Counted from the first letter of the stretch, positions 36,781 through 46,692 are shown. The stretch is 64,000 nt of DNA from Myxococcales bacterium (GCA_020633315.1 JACKDV010000001.1:310001-374000); one strand, 5' to 3'. The notes: a model not told the origin generated them from the letters alone. Numbers and translations are program-made.

Positions 36781-38289
36781 GTGAGCCTCGCTCGCACCCT
36801 GCGCCTGGCCGTCGTGCCGGGGGTCCGGTTCGAGACGCTGCCGCTCGACCCGCAGGCATTCTTCGTGCTCAGCCGGATCGAGGGGCGGCCGACCGTGGCC
36901 GAGATCCTCGGCATGAGCGCCCTGTCGGCGGCGCAGACCGAGGCCATCCTCGAGCGGCTGCTCGAGCTGGGGGCGCTGCAGCGGGTGGAGGAGCCGATGC
37001 CCTCGCGTCCCCGCGTGCGTCAGTCCACCCAGGAGCTGCGGGCCCAGGCGCAGGACCGGCGACGTCGCATGCTCACGCAGCAGCTCGGGCAGGCGCGCAG
37101 CTCTCAGCCCACGCCGCCCCAGGGAACGACCGCACCATCGCCGCGGCCGGCCCAGCCCACGCCGGTGCCCTCGGTGCCCTCGAGCTCGGGGGCGCCGGCC
37201 CCCGGGTCGCCCGACCCCGGGTCGCCCGATCCCGACGATCCTCGCCTCGAGCCGGTGCTGGCCCTGGTGGGCGAGGCCGATCCTCGCCTCGATCCCTCGC
37301 TGGGGCTGGCCGTCGACAAGCAGCGCCTGCTGCTGGCCCTCGAGGATGGTCGCGACGAGCTCACGCCGTTCCAGATCCTCGGCATCCACCCCACCCACGA
37401 CCTCAAGGAGATCCGCAGCGCCTTCCGAGAGGCGAGCCGGCGCTTCCACCCCGATGCGCACCACGGGCGGGAGCTGGGCCGCTTCCGCGAGCCGCTGTCC
37501 CGCTTGTTCGCCGAGGCCAAGACCGCCTACCAGACGCTGCAGAGCGAGGAGGCCCGGGCGCCCCTGGTGGACGCGCTCGAGCAGGAGCACCAGCGCCGCC
37601 GCCGGGTCCGGCAGCAGCGGGAGGCCGCGCGCCAGGCCGCGGAGGAGCTGCGGCGGCGCCGGGAGCAGGAGCAGCTCGAGCAGCGGCGGGCCGCCCGGGA
37701 CGCTCAGCGGGTGCAACGCGAGCGCGACCGGCTGGCCACGGCGGCGCAGGGCAAGGTGGCCGAGTACCTCCAGGCGGCGGCCGACGCCGAGAACATGGAC
37801 AACTTCGCCCGGGCCGCGAACAACTACCGGCTGGCCCTGCAGGTCTCGCCCCACGACGAGGAGATTCGCCGGCGCTGGGAGGAGGCCCGAAGCATCGCGC
37901 GCCGCCGCCGCGCCAAGGACGCCTTTGCGCGCGCGTGCACCTACGTGGAGGTGGGGCACCACAACGAGGCGGTGCCGCTGTTCCTCGAGGCGGCCGAGGC
38001 CGATCCCACGCTGGAGCACCTGGCCCACGCGGCCGACTCCGTGCGGCAGCAGGATCCGGCCAAGGCCCGCGACCTGGCCATCGAGGCGCTGCGCAAGCTG
38101 ACCGAGAACGAGCGCGGCCCCGCGCCGCTGCGGCCGGGCGTGGTCGCGGACCTCCGCCTGATGATCGCCCGGGCCTTCCTCGCGGCCGGTCAGGGCGAGA
38201 GCGCACGCCAGCAGGTCCTGCTGGTGCAGCGCGTGCGTCCCAAGGACCCCGAGGCGCGCGCTCTTCTCAAAACTCTCAAAGTAACCTAG
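36781..38289 (+). CDS. J-domain protein with winged-helix-like N-terminus and TPR-like C-terminus
   Basis: 502 residues. Residues 1-72 look like a small winged-helix-type module (RPTVAEILGMSALSAAQTEAILERLLELGAL). A Pro/Ser-rich linker follows, then a J domain at about 190-260 (TPFQILGIHPTHDLKEIRSAFREASRRFHPDAHHGR) with HPD at 223-225 for stimulating Hsp70. A long Arg/Glu/Gln coiled coil comes next, and then TPR-like helices (NNYRLALQVSPHDEEIRRRW, EVGHHNEAVPLFLEAAEADP). It lies 45 bp upstream of an Hsp70 gene and is almost certainly its dedicated co-chaperone. Confidence 0.85.
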   Translation: MSLARTLRLAVVPGVRFETLPLDPQAFFVLSRIEGRPTVAEILGMSALSAAQTEAILERLLELGALQRVEEPMPSRPRVRQSTQELRAQAQDRRRRMLTQQLGQARSSQPTPPQGTTAPSPRPAQPTPVPSVPSSSGAPAPGSPDPGSPDPDDPRLEPVLALVGEADPRLDPSLGLAVDKQRLLLALEDGRDELTPFQILGIHPTHDLKEIRSAFREASRRFHPDAHHGRELGRFREPLSRLFAEAKTAYQTLQSEEARAPLVDALEQEHQRRRRVRQQREAARQAAEELRRRREQEQLEQRRAARDAQRVQRERDRLATAAQGKVAEYLQAAADAENMDNFARAANNYRLALQVSPHDEEIRRRWEEARSIARRRRAKDAFARACTYVEVGHHNEAVPLFLEAAEADPTLEHLAHAADSVRQQDPAKARDLAIEALRKLTENERGPAPLRPGVVADLRLMIARAFLAAGQGESARQQVLLVQRVRPKDPEARALLKTLKVT

Positions 38290-38334
38290 CCTCCCACCCG
38301 GGAGCATTCCGCGCGGCCCGCCAGCGAGCAGAGC

Positions 38335-40164
<1,830 letters not shown>

Positions 40165-40217
40165 CGATGCCCCCCGCGGCCAGCGGGGTGCTTGGAGAGG
40201 GGCGCTTCGCGCAGCTT

Positions 40218-40235
40218 CCCCCCGCACGCGGGGGG
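40218..40235. terminator. hairpin after the Hsp70 gene
   Basis: CCCCCCGC-ac-GCGGGGGG perfect palindrome followed by ATTCT, about 55 nt after the Hsp70 stop. A weaker CCCCGCGGCCAGCGGGG hairpin precedes it. Confidence 0.55.
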
Positions 40236-40386
40236 ATTCTCTGAGGCTGCGGTTGCGGCTGGGTAGGGCGCGGCGGGGGGGGATGCGGTGCATCTGAGGC
40301 TGGGGTTGGCGCGGCAGGGGGGATGCGGTTCGCCTTGGGGGTGCGACAACTTGGGCTCGAGGGGGCGGAGGGTTGGCGGGGGCTGG

Positions 40387-40392
40387 TAGGAT
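40387..40392 (+). promoter_or_regulatory. -10-like TAGGAT, 6 nt before GTG 40399
   Basis: TAGGAT, six bases (c then five g), GTG 40399. Confidence 0.5.
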
Positions 40393-40398
40393 CGGGGG

Positions 40399-41133
40399 GT
40401 GCGGTTGCGGGTGATGACCTACAACATCCACAAGTGCATCGGCGGGATCGATCGGCGGTATCAGCCGGGGCGGATCGTGGCCACGATTGCTCACTACGAT
40501 CCCGACATCGTGCTGCTGCAAGAGGTGGATGCGGGGGCGAGGCGGAGCAATGGGGATCAGCAGAGCGAGATGCTGGGGGAGGCGCTGGGGCTGCGGCACC
40601 GGGCGTGGTTTCCCAACGTGAGCCTGCGGGCCGGGGGGGCATATGGGAACGCGGTGCTCAGTCGCTTTCCCTGTCGCACGGCGGACAACATCGATCTCAG
40701 CCTGGAGGGGCGCAAGGCTCGGAGCGTGCTGCACACGGTGGTGCGGGTGCGCAAGGGCAGCCGCAACCGCACGGTGCACGTGTTCAACATGCACCTGGGG
40801 CTGCGGCAGGAGGAGCGACGGCGTCAGCTCGTGCGCTTCCTCGACAGCCATCCCTTCGCCCACATGCACGCCCAGACGCCGGTGATCGTGGGGGGCGACC
40901 TCAACGACGTGTACGGGACGCTGGGGGCTCGCATGCTGGTGCCGGCGGGGTTTCGGGCGATGCCCGCGGCGCCGCGGACCTTCCCGGCCTACGCCCCGCT
41001 GCGGCCGCTCGATGCGGTGTTCGTGCGGGGCGAGGTGCAGATCCGCAAGGCGGCGCGGGGGCAGGTGGCAGTGGCCAAGCGGGCGTCGGATCACCTGCCG
41101 CTGGTGGTGGACCTCGAGCTGGCGATCGCCTGA
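40399..41133 (+). CDS. endonuclease/exonuclease/phosphatase-family protein
   Basis: 244 residues. EEP-fold motifs in order: RVMTYNIHKCIGG with the first metal-site Asn, PDIVLLQEVD with the metal-binding Glu, NAVLSRFP, VFNMHLGL, VIVGGDLNDV (catalytic Asp/Asn), LDAVFVRG and the final SDHLPLVVDLEL. It lacks a signal peptide, so it acts in the cytosol. The substrate may be DNA, a nucleotide or a phospholipid/inositol phosphate; the short length resembles YbhP/YafD-like phosphodiesterases. GTG start by the promoter rule. Confidence 0.85.
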   Translation: MRLRVMTYNIHKCIGGIDRRYQPGRIVATIAHYDPDIVLLQEVDAGARRSNGDQQSEMLGEALGLRHRAWFPNVSLRAGGAYGNAVLSRFPCRTADNIDLSLEGRKARSVLHTVVRVRKGSRNRTVHVFNMHLGLRQEERRRQLVRFLDSHPFAHMHAQTPVIVGGDLNDVYGTLGARMLVPAGFRAMPAAPRTFPAYAPLRPLDAVFVRGEVQIRKAARGQVAVAKRASDHLPLVVDLELAIA

Positions 41134-41203
41134 GCCGCGGCGGCTCGCGACGCGAAGGAACCTCCCCGAGCCCGCGCGGCTTGTGACGCGGGCGTCGACG
41201 CGC

Positions 41204-41209
41204 CATGCT
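41204..41209 (+). promoter_or_regulatory. -10-like CATGCT, 6 nt before sirtuin GTG
   Basis: CATGCT, 6-nt gap, GTG 41216; one mismatch to TATGCT, as in front of the M23 gene. Confidence 0.4.
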
Positions 41210-41215
41210 CGACGC

Positions 41216-42016
41216 GTGACCGAGCCCTGGCTGCCCTCGCCCGCCTCCGAGCCCATCCAGCGTCTCGCCCGGTGGGTGCGGGAGGCACCGCGGATCCTGT
41301 TCATCACGGGGGCCGGGATCTCGGCGGACTCGGGGCTGCCCACCTACCGCGGGGTGGGGGGCCTGTACGACGACGGGGGCACCGAGGAGGGGATCCCCAT
41401 CGAGGAGGCGCTGTCGGGCGGGATGATGCAGCGGCGGCCCGAGCTGTGCTGGAAGTACATCGCCCAGGTCGAGCATGCCTGCCGCGGGGCGGCGCCCAAT
41501 CGCGCCCACGAGGTCATCGCCCGGCTCGAGCGCGAGCGCGAGGCCCCGGGGGCCGCGGTGGTGGTGCTCACCCAGAACGTGGACGGGCTGCACGGGGCGG
41601 CGGGCAGCCGCGCGCTCATCGAGATGCACGGCAACGTGCACGAGCTGTGCTGCACCGCGTGCCGCTGGGAGCAGCGGGTGAGCGACTACGCGGGGCTCGA
41701 GATCCCGCCGCGCTGCCCCGAGTGCGGGGCCCTGGTGCGCCCGCGAGTGGTGCTGTTCGACGAGATGCTGCCGGGGCCGGCCCTGGCCCGGCTGCGGCGG
41801 GAGCTCGAGCAGGGCTTCGATCTCGTGGTCACGGTGGGGACGACGGCCGTGTTCCCGTACATCGCCGCGCCCGTGCAGCTAGCGCCGCGCTGGGGGGCTC
41901 GCACGGCCGAGGTCAACCCGGGGGCCAGCGCGGTGTCGGAGCTGGTCGACCTGCGACTGAATGCCCGAGCCGCGCCCACCTTCGGCGCGTTGGCGGCGGC
42001 CCTCGGGTATGGTTAG
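41216..42016 (+). CDS. Sir2-family NAD-dependent protein deacylase
   Basis: 266 residues. Sirtuin motifs are complete: NAD-binding ITGAGISADSGLPTYRG (residues 30-46), TQNVDGLH (119-126), catalytic His138 in EMHGNVHE, and a structural zinc site Cys146/Cys149/Cys167/Cys170. Near the C-terminus VTVGTTAVFPYIA replaces the usual VGTSxxVxPA. It removes acyl groups from lysines using NAD+ in the cytosol. The open frame reaches further upstream, but GTG 41216 sits 6 nt after the promoter hexamer. The next gene, an ECF sigma factor, starts 6 bp after its stop. Confidence 0.92.
   Translation: MTEPWLPSPASEPIQRLARWVREAPRILFITGAGISADSGLPTYRGVGGLYDDGGTEEGIPIEEALSGGMMQRRPELCWKYIAQVEHACRGAAPNRAHEVIARLEREREAPGAAVVVLTQNVDGLHGAAGSRALIEMHGNVHELCCTACRWEQRVSDYAGLEIPPRCPECGALVRPRVVLFDEMLPGPALARLRRELEQGFDLVVTVGTTAVFPYIAAPVQLAPRWGARTAEVNPGASAVSELVDLRLNARAAPTFGALAAALGYG
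42008..42013 (+). promoter_or_regulatory. -10-like TATGGT inside the sirtuin 3' end
   Basis: TATGGT overlaps the last two sirtuin codons and ends 9 nt before the ECF sigma GTG 42023. Confidence 0.35.
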
Positions 42017-42022
42017 CGCCGA

Positions 42023-42568
42023 GTGAGCCCCGGCGAAGCAAGCGACGAGGAGCTGATGGCCGCCTACGTGGGCGGTGACCGCTCGGCGTTCGCGGTGTTG
42101 TTCGAACGCTACGCGCCCCGGCTGCTGCGGCTGATGCAGCGCGACCTGGGGCGCGGCGAGGATGCCCACGACCTGGTGCAGCAGACCTTCTTGCAGCTCC
42201 ACCGGGCGCGCCGCGACTTTCGGGCGGGGGCCAAGCTGCGACCGTGGCTGTTCACCATCGCCCTCAACCTCAAGCGCCAGCACTTCCGTCGGCAGGGGCG
42301 GCGGCCCGAGGCGTCGCTCGAGCTCGAGGGCGGCGCCGAGCCGGTGGCGCCGCGCGGCAACCCGGAGGCGCGGGTGGGCGACGTGCAGCTGCGAGCCGCG
42401 CTGCTGCGCCTGCCCGAGCCCCAGCGCGAGGTGATCGTGCTGCACTGGTTCGAGGGGCTCTCGTTCCGCGAGATCGCCGAGGTGGTGGGCGCCAGCCAGC
42501 CCGCGGTGAAGGTGCGGGCCCACCGCGGCTACAACAAGCTCCGCGAGGCCATGGAAGGGCAAGTGTAA
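42023..42568 (+). CDS. ECF-type RNA polymerase sigma factor
   Basis: 181 residues. Sigma region 2 is at about 9-80 (LMAAYVGGDRSAFAVLFERYAPRLLRLMQR, EDAHDLVQQTFLQLHRARRDF, LRPWLFTIALNLKRQHFRR). Region 4 is at about 118-176 (LPEPQREVIVLHWFEGLSFREIAEVVGASQPAVKVRAHRGYNKLR). Region 3 is absent, as expected for group 4 sigma. It is followed 3 bp later by a membrane anti-sigma-like gene, so the pair probably forms a signal-responsive regulatory unit. GTG start. Confidence 0.92.
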   Translation: MSPGEASDEELMAAYVGGDRSAFAVLFERYAPRLLRLMQRDLGRGEDAHDLVQQTFLQLHRARRDFRAGAKLRPWLFTIALNLKRQHFRRQGRRPEASLELEGGAEPVAPRGNPEARVGDVQLRAALLRLPEPQREVIVLHWFEGLSFREIAEVVGASQPAVKVRAHRGYNKLREAMEGQV

Positions 42569-42571
42569 CCG

Positions 42572-43420
42572 GTGGCCGACCGTGACCATACCCCGAGCGA
42601 GGACATGAGCGACCCGTGCCAGCGGGCCCACGCCGCGCTGCGGCGGGGCGAAGGGCTCGACGAGCCGAGCCTGCTCCAGCATGCGGCCCAGTGCCCCGCC
42701 TGTGCCGCGGTGCTCCAGGGTGGCACCCCGCTGGCGGCGGCCCTCGACGATGCGCCGTCGGTCCCCTCGGTCGAGGGTCTGTGGGCTCGGGTCGAGGCCG
42801 AGGTGGCCCAGGAGCGCGGGCCGGCGGCGTGGCTGCGCAGCCTCGTCACACCGGTGCGCCTGGTGGTGGCGGTGGTGGTCGCGGCCCTGGTGCCGGTGCT
42901 GGTGGGCCTGCTGTGGGGACGCGTCGACCGAGCGGTGTATCCCGCCGGTCGTCTCGTGCTCGATCTGATCGCCCTCGGGTTGCCTGTGGCGCTGGTGCTG
43001 GCGGTGACCATGCACCCGCTGCATCGGCGCGCGCTGCCGCGCTGGGCGGGGGCCGTCGCGGTGGCGCTGGCGGGACTGGGCGCGCTGATGGGCCCGCTGC
43101 TCTCGCCGGCGCACCACGATCATCCGGCGTCGCTGGGCGGGGTGGAGGACGAGCTGTTCCCGCGCGCGATCGCCTGCCTGGTGACCGGGCTGATCCTCGG
43201 GCTGCCCGCGCTGGTGGGGGTGGCCCTGGTGCAGCGTCGACGCGGTCGCTTCGGGCTGCCGGTGGCGCTCGCGGTGGTGCTGGCCGGTGCCGTGGGCGGC
43301 CTCGGCATCTTCCTGCACTGCCCCTTGGTCGCCCCGGCGCACCTGTTGCTGGGGCACGCGATGGTGCTGGCCGTCTATCTGGGGCTCGCGGTGGTGGCCG
43401 TGCCCCGCCGCGTCGCCTGA
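42572..43420 (+). CDS. membrane anti-sigma factor (zinc-finger N-terminus, six helices)
   Basis: 282 residues. The N-terminus carries HAAQCPAC, the H-x3-C-x2-C end of a zinc-binding anti-sigma domain, with EEL-type helices before it. From residue about 90 there are six hydrophobic helices (VRLVVAVVVAALVPVLVGLLWG and so on), resembling NrsF/DUF1109-type anti-sigma proteins. It should hold the upstream ECF sigma factor at the membrane. GTG start 3 bp after the sigma stop indicates translational coupling. Its TGA stop is one copy of the 3-bp direct repeat flanking the inverted-repeat element that follows. Confidence 0.82.
   Translation: MADRDHTPSEDMSDPCQRAHAALRRGEGLDEPSLLQHAAQCPACAAVLQGGTPLAAALDDAPSVPSVEGLWARVEAEVAQERGPAAWLRSLVTPVRLVVAVVVAALVPVLVGLLWGRVDRAVYPAGRLVLDLIALGLPVALVLAVTMHPLHRRALPRWAGAVAVALAGLGALMGPLLSPAHHDHPASLGGVEDELFPRAIACLVTGLILGLPALVGVALVQRRRGRFGLPVALAVVLAGAVGGLGIFLHCPLVAPAHLLLGHAMVLAVYLGLAVVAVPRRVA
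43382..43417 (+). repeat. 36-bp direct repeat, copy 1 (3' end of anti-sigma gene)
   Basis: Begins gggctcgcggtggtggcc. Identical but for one base to 43596-43631 beyond the inverted-repeat element; encodes the protein's last residues GLAVVAVPRRVA. Confidence 0.8.
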
Positions 43421-43579
43421 GAGTTTGTGAATCGATCCCGCGCGCCGTCGAACACCGCCCCCGCGGCCGAGCCCTGCGTTGCTCGACGCTCGAAATAGCC
43501 CGATATGCCTTCGGTCTCGCGCCTTGGTCTCGGCCACGCTGACGGCGTTCGACGACGCGCGGGATCGATTCACAAACTC
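43421..43579. mobile_element. MITE-like element with 33-bp terminal inverted repeats
   Basis: 159 bp. Left arm 43421-43453 and right arm 43547-43579 begin GAGTTTGTGAATCGATCC and are inverted copies with one mismatch in 33 bp. The 93-bp centre has no ORF of note. The element is flanked on both sides by TGA (43418-43420 and 43580-43582), like a 3-bp target duplication. It abuts the anti-sigma stop codon. As RNA it would also make a long hairpin and may act as terminator. Confidence 0.6.
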
Positions 43580-43595
43580 TGAGCCTCGACGCCTC

Positions 43596-43631
43596 GGGCT
43601 CGCGGTGGTGGCCGTGCCCCGCCGCGTTGCC
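43596..43631 (+). repeat. 36-bp direct repeat, copy 2 (non-coding)
   Basis: Second copy of the anti-sigma 3' end, outside any gene, 16 bp past the inverted-repeat element. Suggests a local duplication older than, or associated with, the insertion. Confidence 0.8.
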
Positions 43632-43655
43632 CGAGCCTCGCTCACCCGCTGCGGC

Positions 43656-45572
43656 TCACAGCGGGATCTTCACGTCGTACTTGGTCTTGCAGGTGCCGCG
43701 CACCTTGCCGCGCTGGAGCAGCGGCACCGCCTTGAGGGCCGAGCGAGCCTTGTCCACGTTCTTCATCTGGCACGCGGCGAGGGTCATCAGCTCGGCCGCC
43801 TCGCCGGTGGGCGACATGCGGTTGCTCTTGGCCGCGAGGGTGTAGGCCTTGGAGCCCTGGCCCTTGCGGTAGGCGGTGCGAGCCTCGGCCAGCAGCTCCT
43901 GGGCCGTGGCCGGCTTGCTCGAGCTGGTGGGGGTGGTCTTGGGCTCGTCCTTGATCGGCGCGGGCTCGTCCGTGGTCGGCTTGGGCTTGCGCGAGGTCGA
44001 TCGCGACTTGGGGCGCGAGCTCGAGGCCACGGCCTCGGGCGCCTCGGGCTCCTCGTCGATCGCCTCGCCGGTGCTCTCGGCGGCCTCCTCGACGAGCTCG
44101 CCGCTCTCGCTCGACTCGGCTGCACCCTCGCTCGACTCGCCGCCGCCCGAGGTGGAGCCCGCGGCCTCGACGTCGTCGGCGGGCAGGTCGGGGACCACCG
44201 CCACCGGCGTCGCGCCGTCGTCTGCCTCGGCCTGGGCCGGGGTCTTCGCGGCATCGTCCTCGTCGCCGGCATCGGCGGCCTCGGGGGGGCTGGGCGCCGC
44301 GGCCGTCTCGGTGGGCTCGTCACCGCCGCGCAGGCCCATCCACAGCAGCAGGCCCAGCAGGGCCGCCGCGGCGCCGCCGATGAGCGGCAGCAGCATCGGC
44401 CGTCGCTCGGGATCCTCGCCGCGGGGAGGGGCTGGTGCAGCCGCGGCCACCGGGGCCGCGCGCTCGTCCTCCTCGGGCTCGATCACCGACGACGGGGTGA
44501 GCACCGCAATGGCGCCCCCCGAGCCGCTGGCGGCGGCCTCGGCCTCGGCGGCGGCCTCGACCTCCCGCTGCGCCGCCTTGGCCTCGGCCATCAGCTCCAC
44601 CGCCACCTCGGCCACGAACGACGCGGTGTCGCCTGGCTTGAGGCGGATCTCCTCCTCGCCGTCCTTCTTGGCGAGCTTGGGCGGGGCCACCCCCTTGGGC
44701 GGGGGCATGGCCGCCGGGATCACGGGGCTGGCCGCCCGTGACCTGGCCCGGAAGTCGGCGGCCTTGGGCTCGGCGCCGTCGCGGAGCATCCCCGGGACCG
44801 GAAGGCGCGGGACGCTGGGCTCGGGAATCGGAATGTCGGGGAGCTCGCTGGCCTCCTCGATCGCCGCGGCCGGCCGCTCCGTCTCGCCGCTCCTCGGGGC
44901 CTCGGCGGGCGCCGAGTCGCTGGAAGCAAAGGGCGTCGGAGGCGGCGGCACGCTCGGAGCGCTCGCGGGCTTGACCGACTTGGGGAAGGGGATCCGCGGG
45001 GCGGTGGCCGAGAGCGCGGCCACGTCGCCGGGGGCGCCCAGATCGGGCAGGTCGTCGAGATCCCAGCCGTCGGCCCCCGGCCAGGCCGCGGCGCTGTCGG
45101 CCGGTGTGACCCCCGAGCCCTCCGAGAGCGAGGGCGCCCGCAGGCCGGTCGCGCTCTCCCCGGGATCGATCTCGGGCGGGACGGACACCGGCCGCGGCAT
45201 GGCCACCGGTCGCGACATCGACGAGTCGGACGGTCCCTCGTCCTCGGCGATCTCCTCGTCGATGCTGGGCCAGCGGGAGGTCTGCGACTCGTCGATCTCC
45301 TCGCTGCCCGGGGCCTCGAGGGCCTCGGCTCCGCTCGGGGATTTGGCCGCGGCGGGCTCGCTCGATGCCGCCTCGGCCGGCGTCTCCTCGGCGGGCTCGC
45401 TCGATGCCGCCTCGGCCGGCGCCTCCTCGACGGGCGCGGCGTCCTGCGGTGCCTTGGGCTTGGCCTTGGCGGTCGGGCTCGGCAGCTTGGGCATGCCGCG
45501 CTTGGCGATCCCACCGATCGACGGCGGGGGCGGGACGAGCGTCTTGGCGCGCTTTCGGGGCGTGTCAACCAT
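43656..45572 (-). CDS. single-span membrane protein with long disordered regions and TPR-like C-terminus
   Basis: 638 residues. About 370 N-terminal residues are low-complexity, Pro/Ala/Glu/Ser-rich, including a tandem EEAPAEAASSEPA/EETPAEAASSEPA repeat. One membrane helix (MLLPLIGGAAAALLGLLLWMGL) lies near residue 405. A further acidic linker leads to a final TPR-like domain of about 80 residues (ATAQELLAEARTAYRKGQGSKAYTLAAKSNRMSPTGEAAELMTLAACQMKNVDKARSALKAV). The layout resembles myxobacterial kinase-associated or trafficking proteins, with a cytosolic tail and periplasmic TPR. No enzymatic domain seen. It lies 77 bp downstream of coaE on the same strand. Confidence 0.65.
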   Translation of the reverse strand: MVDTPRKRAKTLVPPPPSIGGIAKRGMPKLPSPTAKAKPKAPQDAAPVEEAPAEAASSEPAEETPAEAASSEPAAAKSPSGAEALEAPGSEEIDESQTSRWPSIDEEIAEDEGPSDSSMSRPVAMPRPVSVPPEIDPGESATGLRAPSLSEGSGVTPADSAAAWPGADGWDLDDLPDLGAPGDVAALSATAPRIPFPKSVKPASAPSVPPPPTPFASSDSAPAEAPRSGETERPAAAIEEASELPDIPIPEPSVPRLPVPGMLRDGAEPKAADFRARSRAASPVIPAAMPPPKGVAPPKLAKKDGEEEIRLKPGDTASFVAEVAVELMAEAKAAQREVEAAAEAEAAASGSGGAIAVLTPSSVIEPEEDERAAPVAAAAPAPPRGEDPERRPMLLPLIGGAAAALLGLLLWMGLRGGDEPTETAAAPSPPEAADAGDEDDAAKTPAQAEADDGATPVAVVPDLPADDVEAAGSTSGGGESSEGAAESSESGELVEEAAESTGEAIDEEPEAPEAVASSSRPKSRSTSRKPKPTTDEPAPIKDEPKTTPTSSSKPATAQELLAEARTAYRKGQGSKAYTLAAKSNRMSPTGEAAELMTLAACQMKNVDKARSALKAVPLLQRGKVRGTCKTKYDVKIPL

Positions 45573-45649
45573 CGGGCCGCCGCGAAGCTTATCAGGCTCG
45601 CCGCGCGAGATCCTCTTTCCGCCCCGACCGGCCGATCACCCGCCGCCCG

Positions 45650-46618
45650 CTAGGCCTTCGGCGGCCCGGTGTCCACGCGGGTGATCCGTTCGTCGTCCGC
45701 CACACCGCCGTCCTGGGCCGTGATGCGCTCGCTGGGCCGAGGCTCGGGCGGGGCAGGGGGCCCGGCCGGCTTCACCGGATGGATCGTATCGGGCGTCGCG
45801 CGGGGCGGAGGGCCCGTCTCCACCACCGTGGGCGGCCCCGGGAGCATCGAGGGGTCCTCGTCGTGGTCGACGGGCGCAGCGGTCGAGGCCGGAGCCTCGG
45901 TGGGCACCGCGGTGGGGCGGCTGCTCGGCCGCTCGGGAATCGAGGGAGGGACGGTGTTCCCGGTGACGATGTCGCCGGAGCGAGGCTGGTGGGGCGAGCC
46001 CGGTCGCCGCGCGCCGGCGTGGCTCACCCGCAAGAAGCGGGCGAGCAGGAACTCCACCTCGCGCCGCAGATCGTCGAGCGAGCCGTCGTTCTCGATGATG
46101 TAGTCGGCCCGCCGGCGCTTGGAGTCCTCGTCCATCTGCGCCGCGATCCGCTGCCGCACCTCGGTCTCCGTCACGTCGTCGCGGGCCCGCACCCGGGCCA
46201 CCCGCAGGTCGATGGGGGCGGTCACCAGGATCACCGCCTTCATGTCGCCCTGAAGGTTGCGCTCGAACAGCAGCGGCACCTCGTAGACCGCCACCTCGTG
46301 GCCGGCCTTCTCGAGGGCGTCGAGCACCTGCTCGAAGCGATCGCGGATCCGCGGGTGCAGGATCGACTCGAGCTCGCGCCGCCGCTCGGCGTCGCCGAAC
46401 ACGATGTTGGCCATGCGCCGCCGGTCGAGCTCGCCGCGCTCGTCGACCACCTCGGGCCCGAAGCGCTCCACCACCGCCCGCAGCCCTTCGCTGCCCGGCG
46501 CCACCACCACCCGCGACAGCTCGTCGGCCGAGACCACGGGAACCCCGTATTCCTCCAGGAGGTCGGCCACGGAGGACTTGCCGCTGCCGATGCCGCCGGT
46601 GAGGCCGTAGACGTCCAT
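45650..46618 (-). CDS. coaE: dephospho-CoA kinase with long Pro-rich C-terminal tail
   Basis: 322 residues versus about 200 in the family. Residues 1-205 are CoaE: P-loop GGIGSGKSS at 8-16, SADELSRVVVAPGSEG, FGDAERRRELESILHPRIR, YEVPLLFERN and NDGSLDDL near the end. It phosphorylates dephospho-CoA in the last step of coenzyme A synthesis. The last 115 residues are disordered and rich in Pro/Thr/Arg, with no known role. ATG 46618 is chosen because it gives the exact family start (MDVYGLTGGIGSG) and TACCCT lies 8 nt upstream. Divergent from engB. Confidence 0.9.
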   Translation of the reverse strand: MDVYGLTGGIGSGKSSVADLLEEYGVPVVSADELSRVVVAPGSEGLRAVVERFGPEVVDERGELDRRRMANIVFGDAERRRELESILHPRIRDRFEQVLDALEKAGHEVAVYEVPLLFERNLQGDMKAVILVTAPIDLRVARVRARDDVTETEVRQRIAAQMDEDSKRRRADYIIENDGSLDDLRREVEFLLARFLRVSHAGARRPGSPHQPRSGDIVTGNTVPPSIPERPSSRPTAVPTEAPASTAAPVDHDEDPSMLPGPPTVVETGPPPRATPDTIHPVKPAGPPAPPEPRPSERITAQDGGVADDERITRVDTGPPKA

Positions 46619-46626
46619 GTGGAGCA

Positions 46627-46632
46627 AGGGTA
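46627..46632 (-). promoter_or_regulatory. -10-like TACCCT, 8 nt before coaE ATG
   Basis: Minus-strand TACCCT, 8-nt gap, ATG 46618. Confidence 0.45.
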
Positions 46633-46679
46633 CCAGCCTTCGGGCGCCGACGAGACTTCCCGCGGCCGTCTCGTCCTGG

Positions 46680-46685
46680 TAGGGA
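46680..46685 (+). promoter_or_regulatory. -10-like TAGGGA(T), 7 nt before engB ATG
   Basis: TAGGGA followed by T, then ATG 46693. Divergent to the coaE promoter about 50 bp away. Confidence 0.4.
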
Positions 46686-46692
46686 TGCACCG

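Noticed and set aside
43479..44741. Plus-strand ORF over the MITE-like region and the disordered membrane protein
   Set aside because: Crosses the inverted-repeat element and reads as Gly/Leu/Ala-rich antisense of a protein with a clear membrane helix and TPR end.
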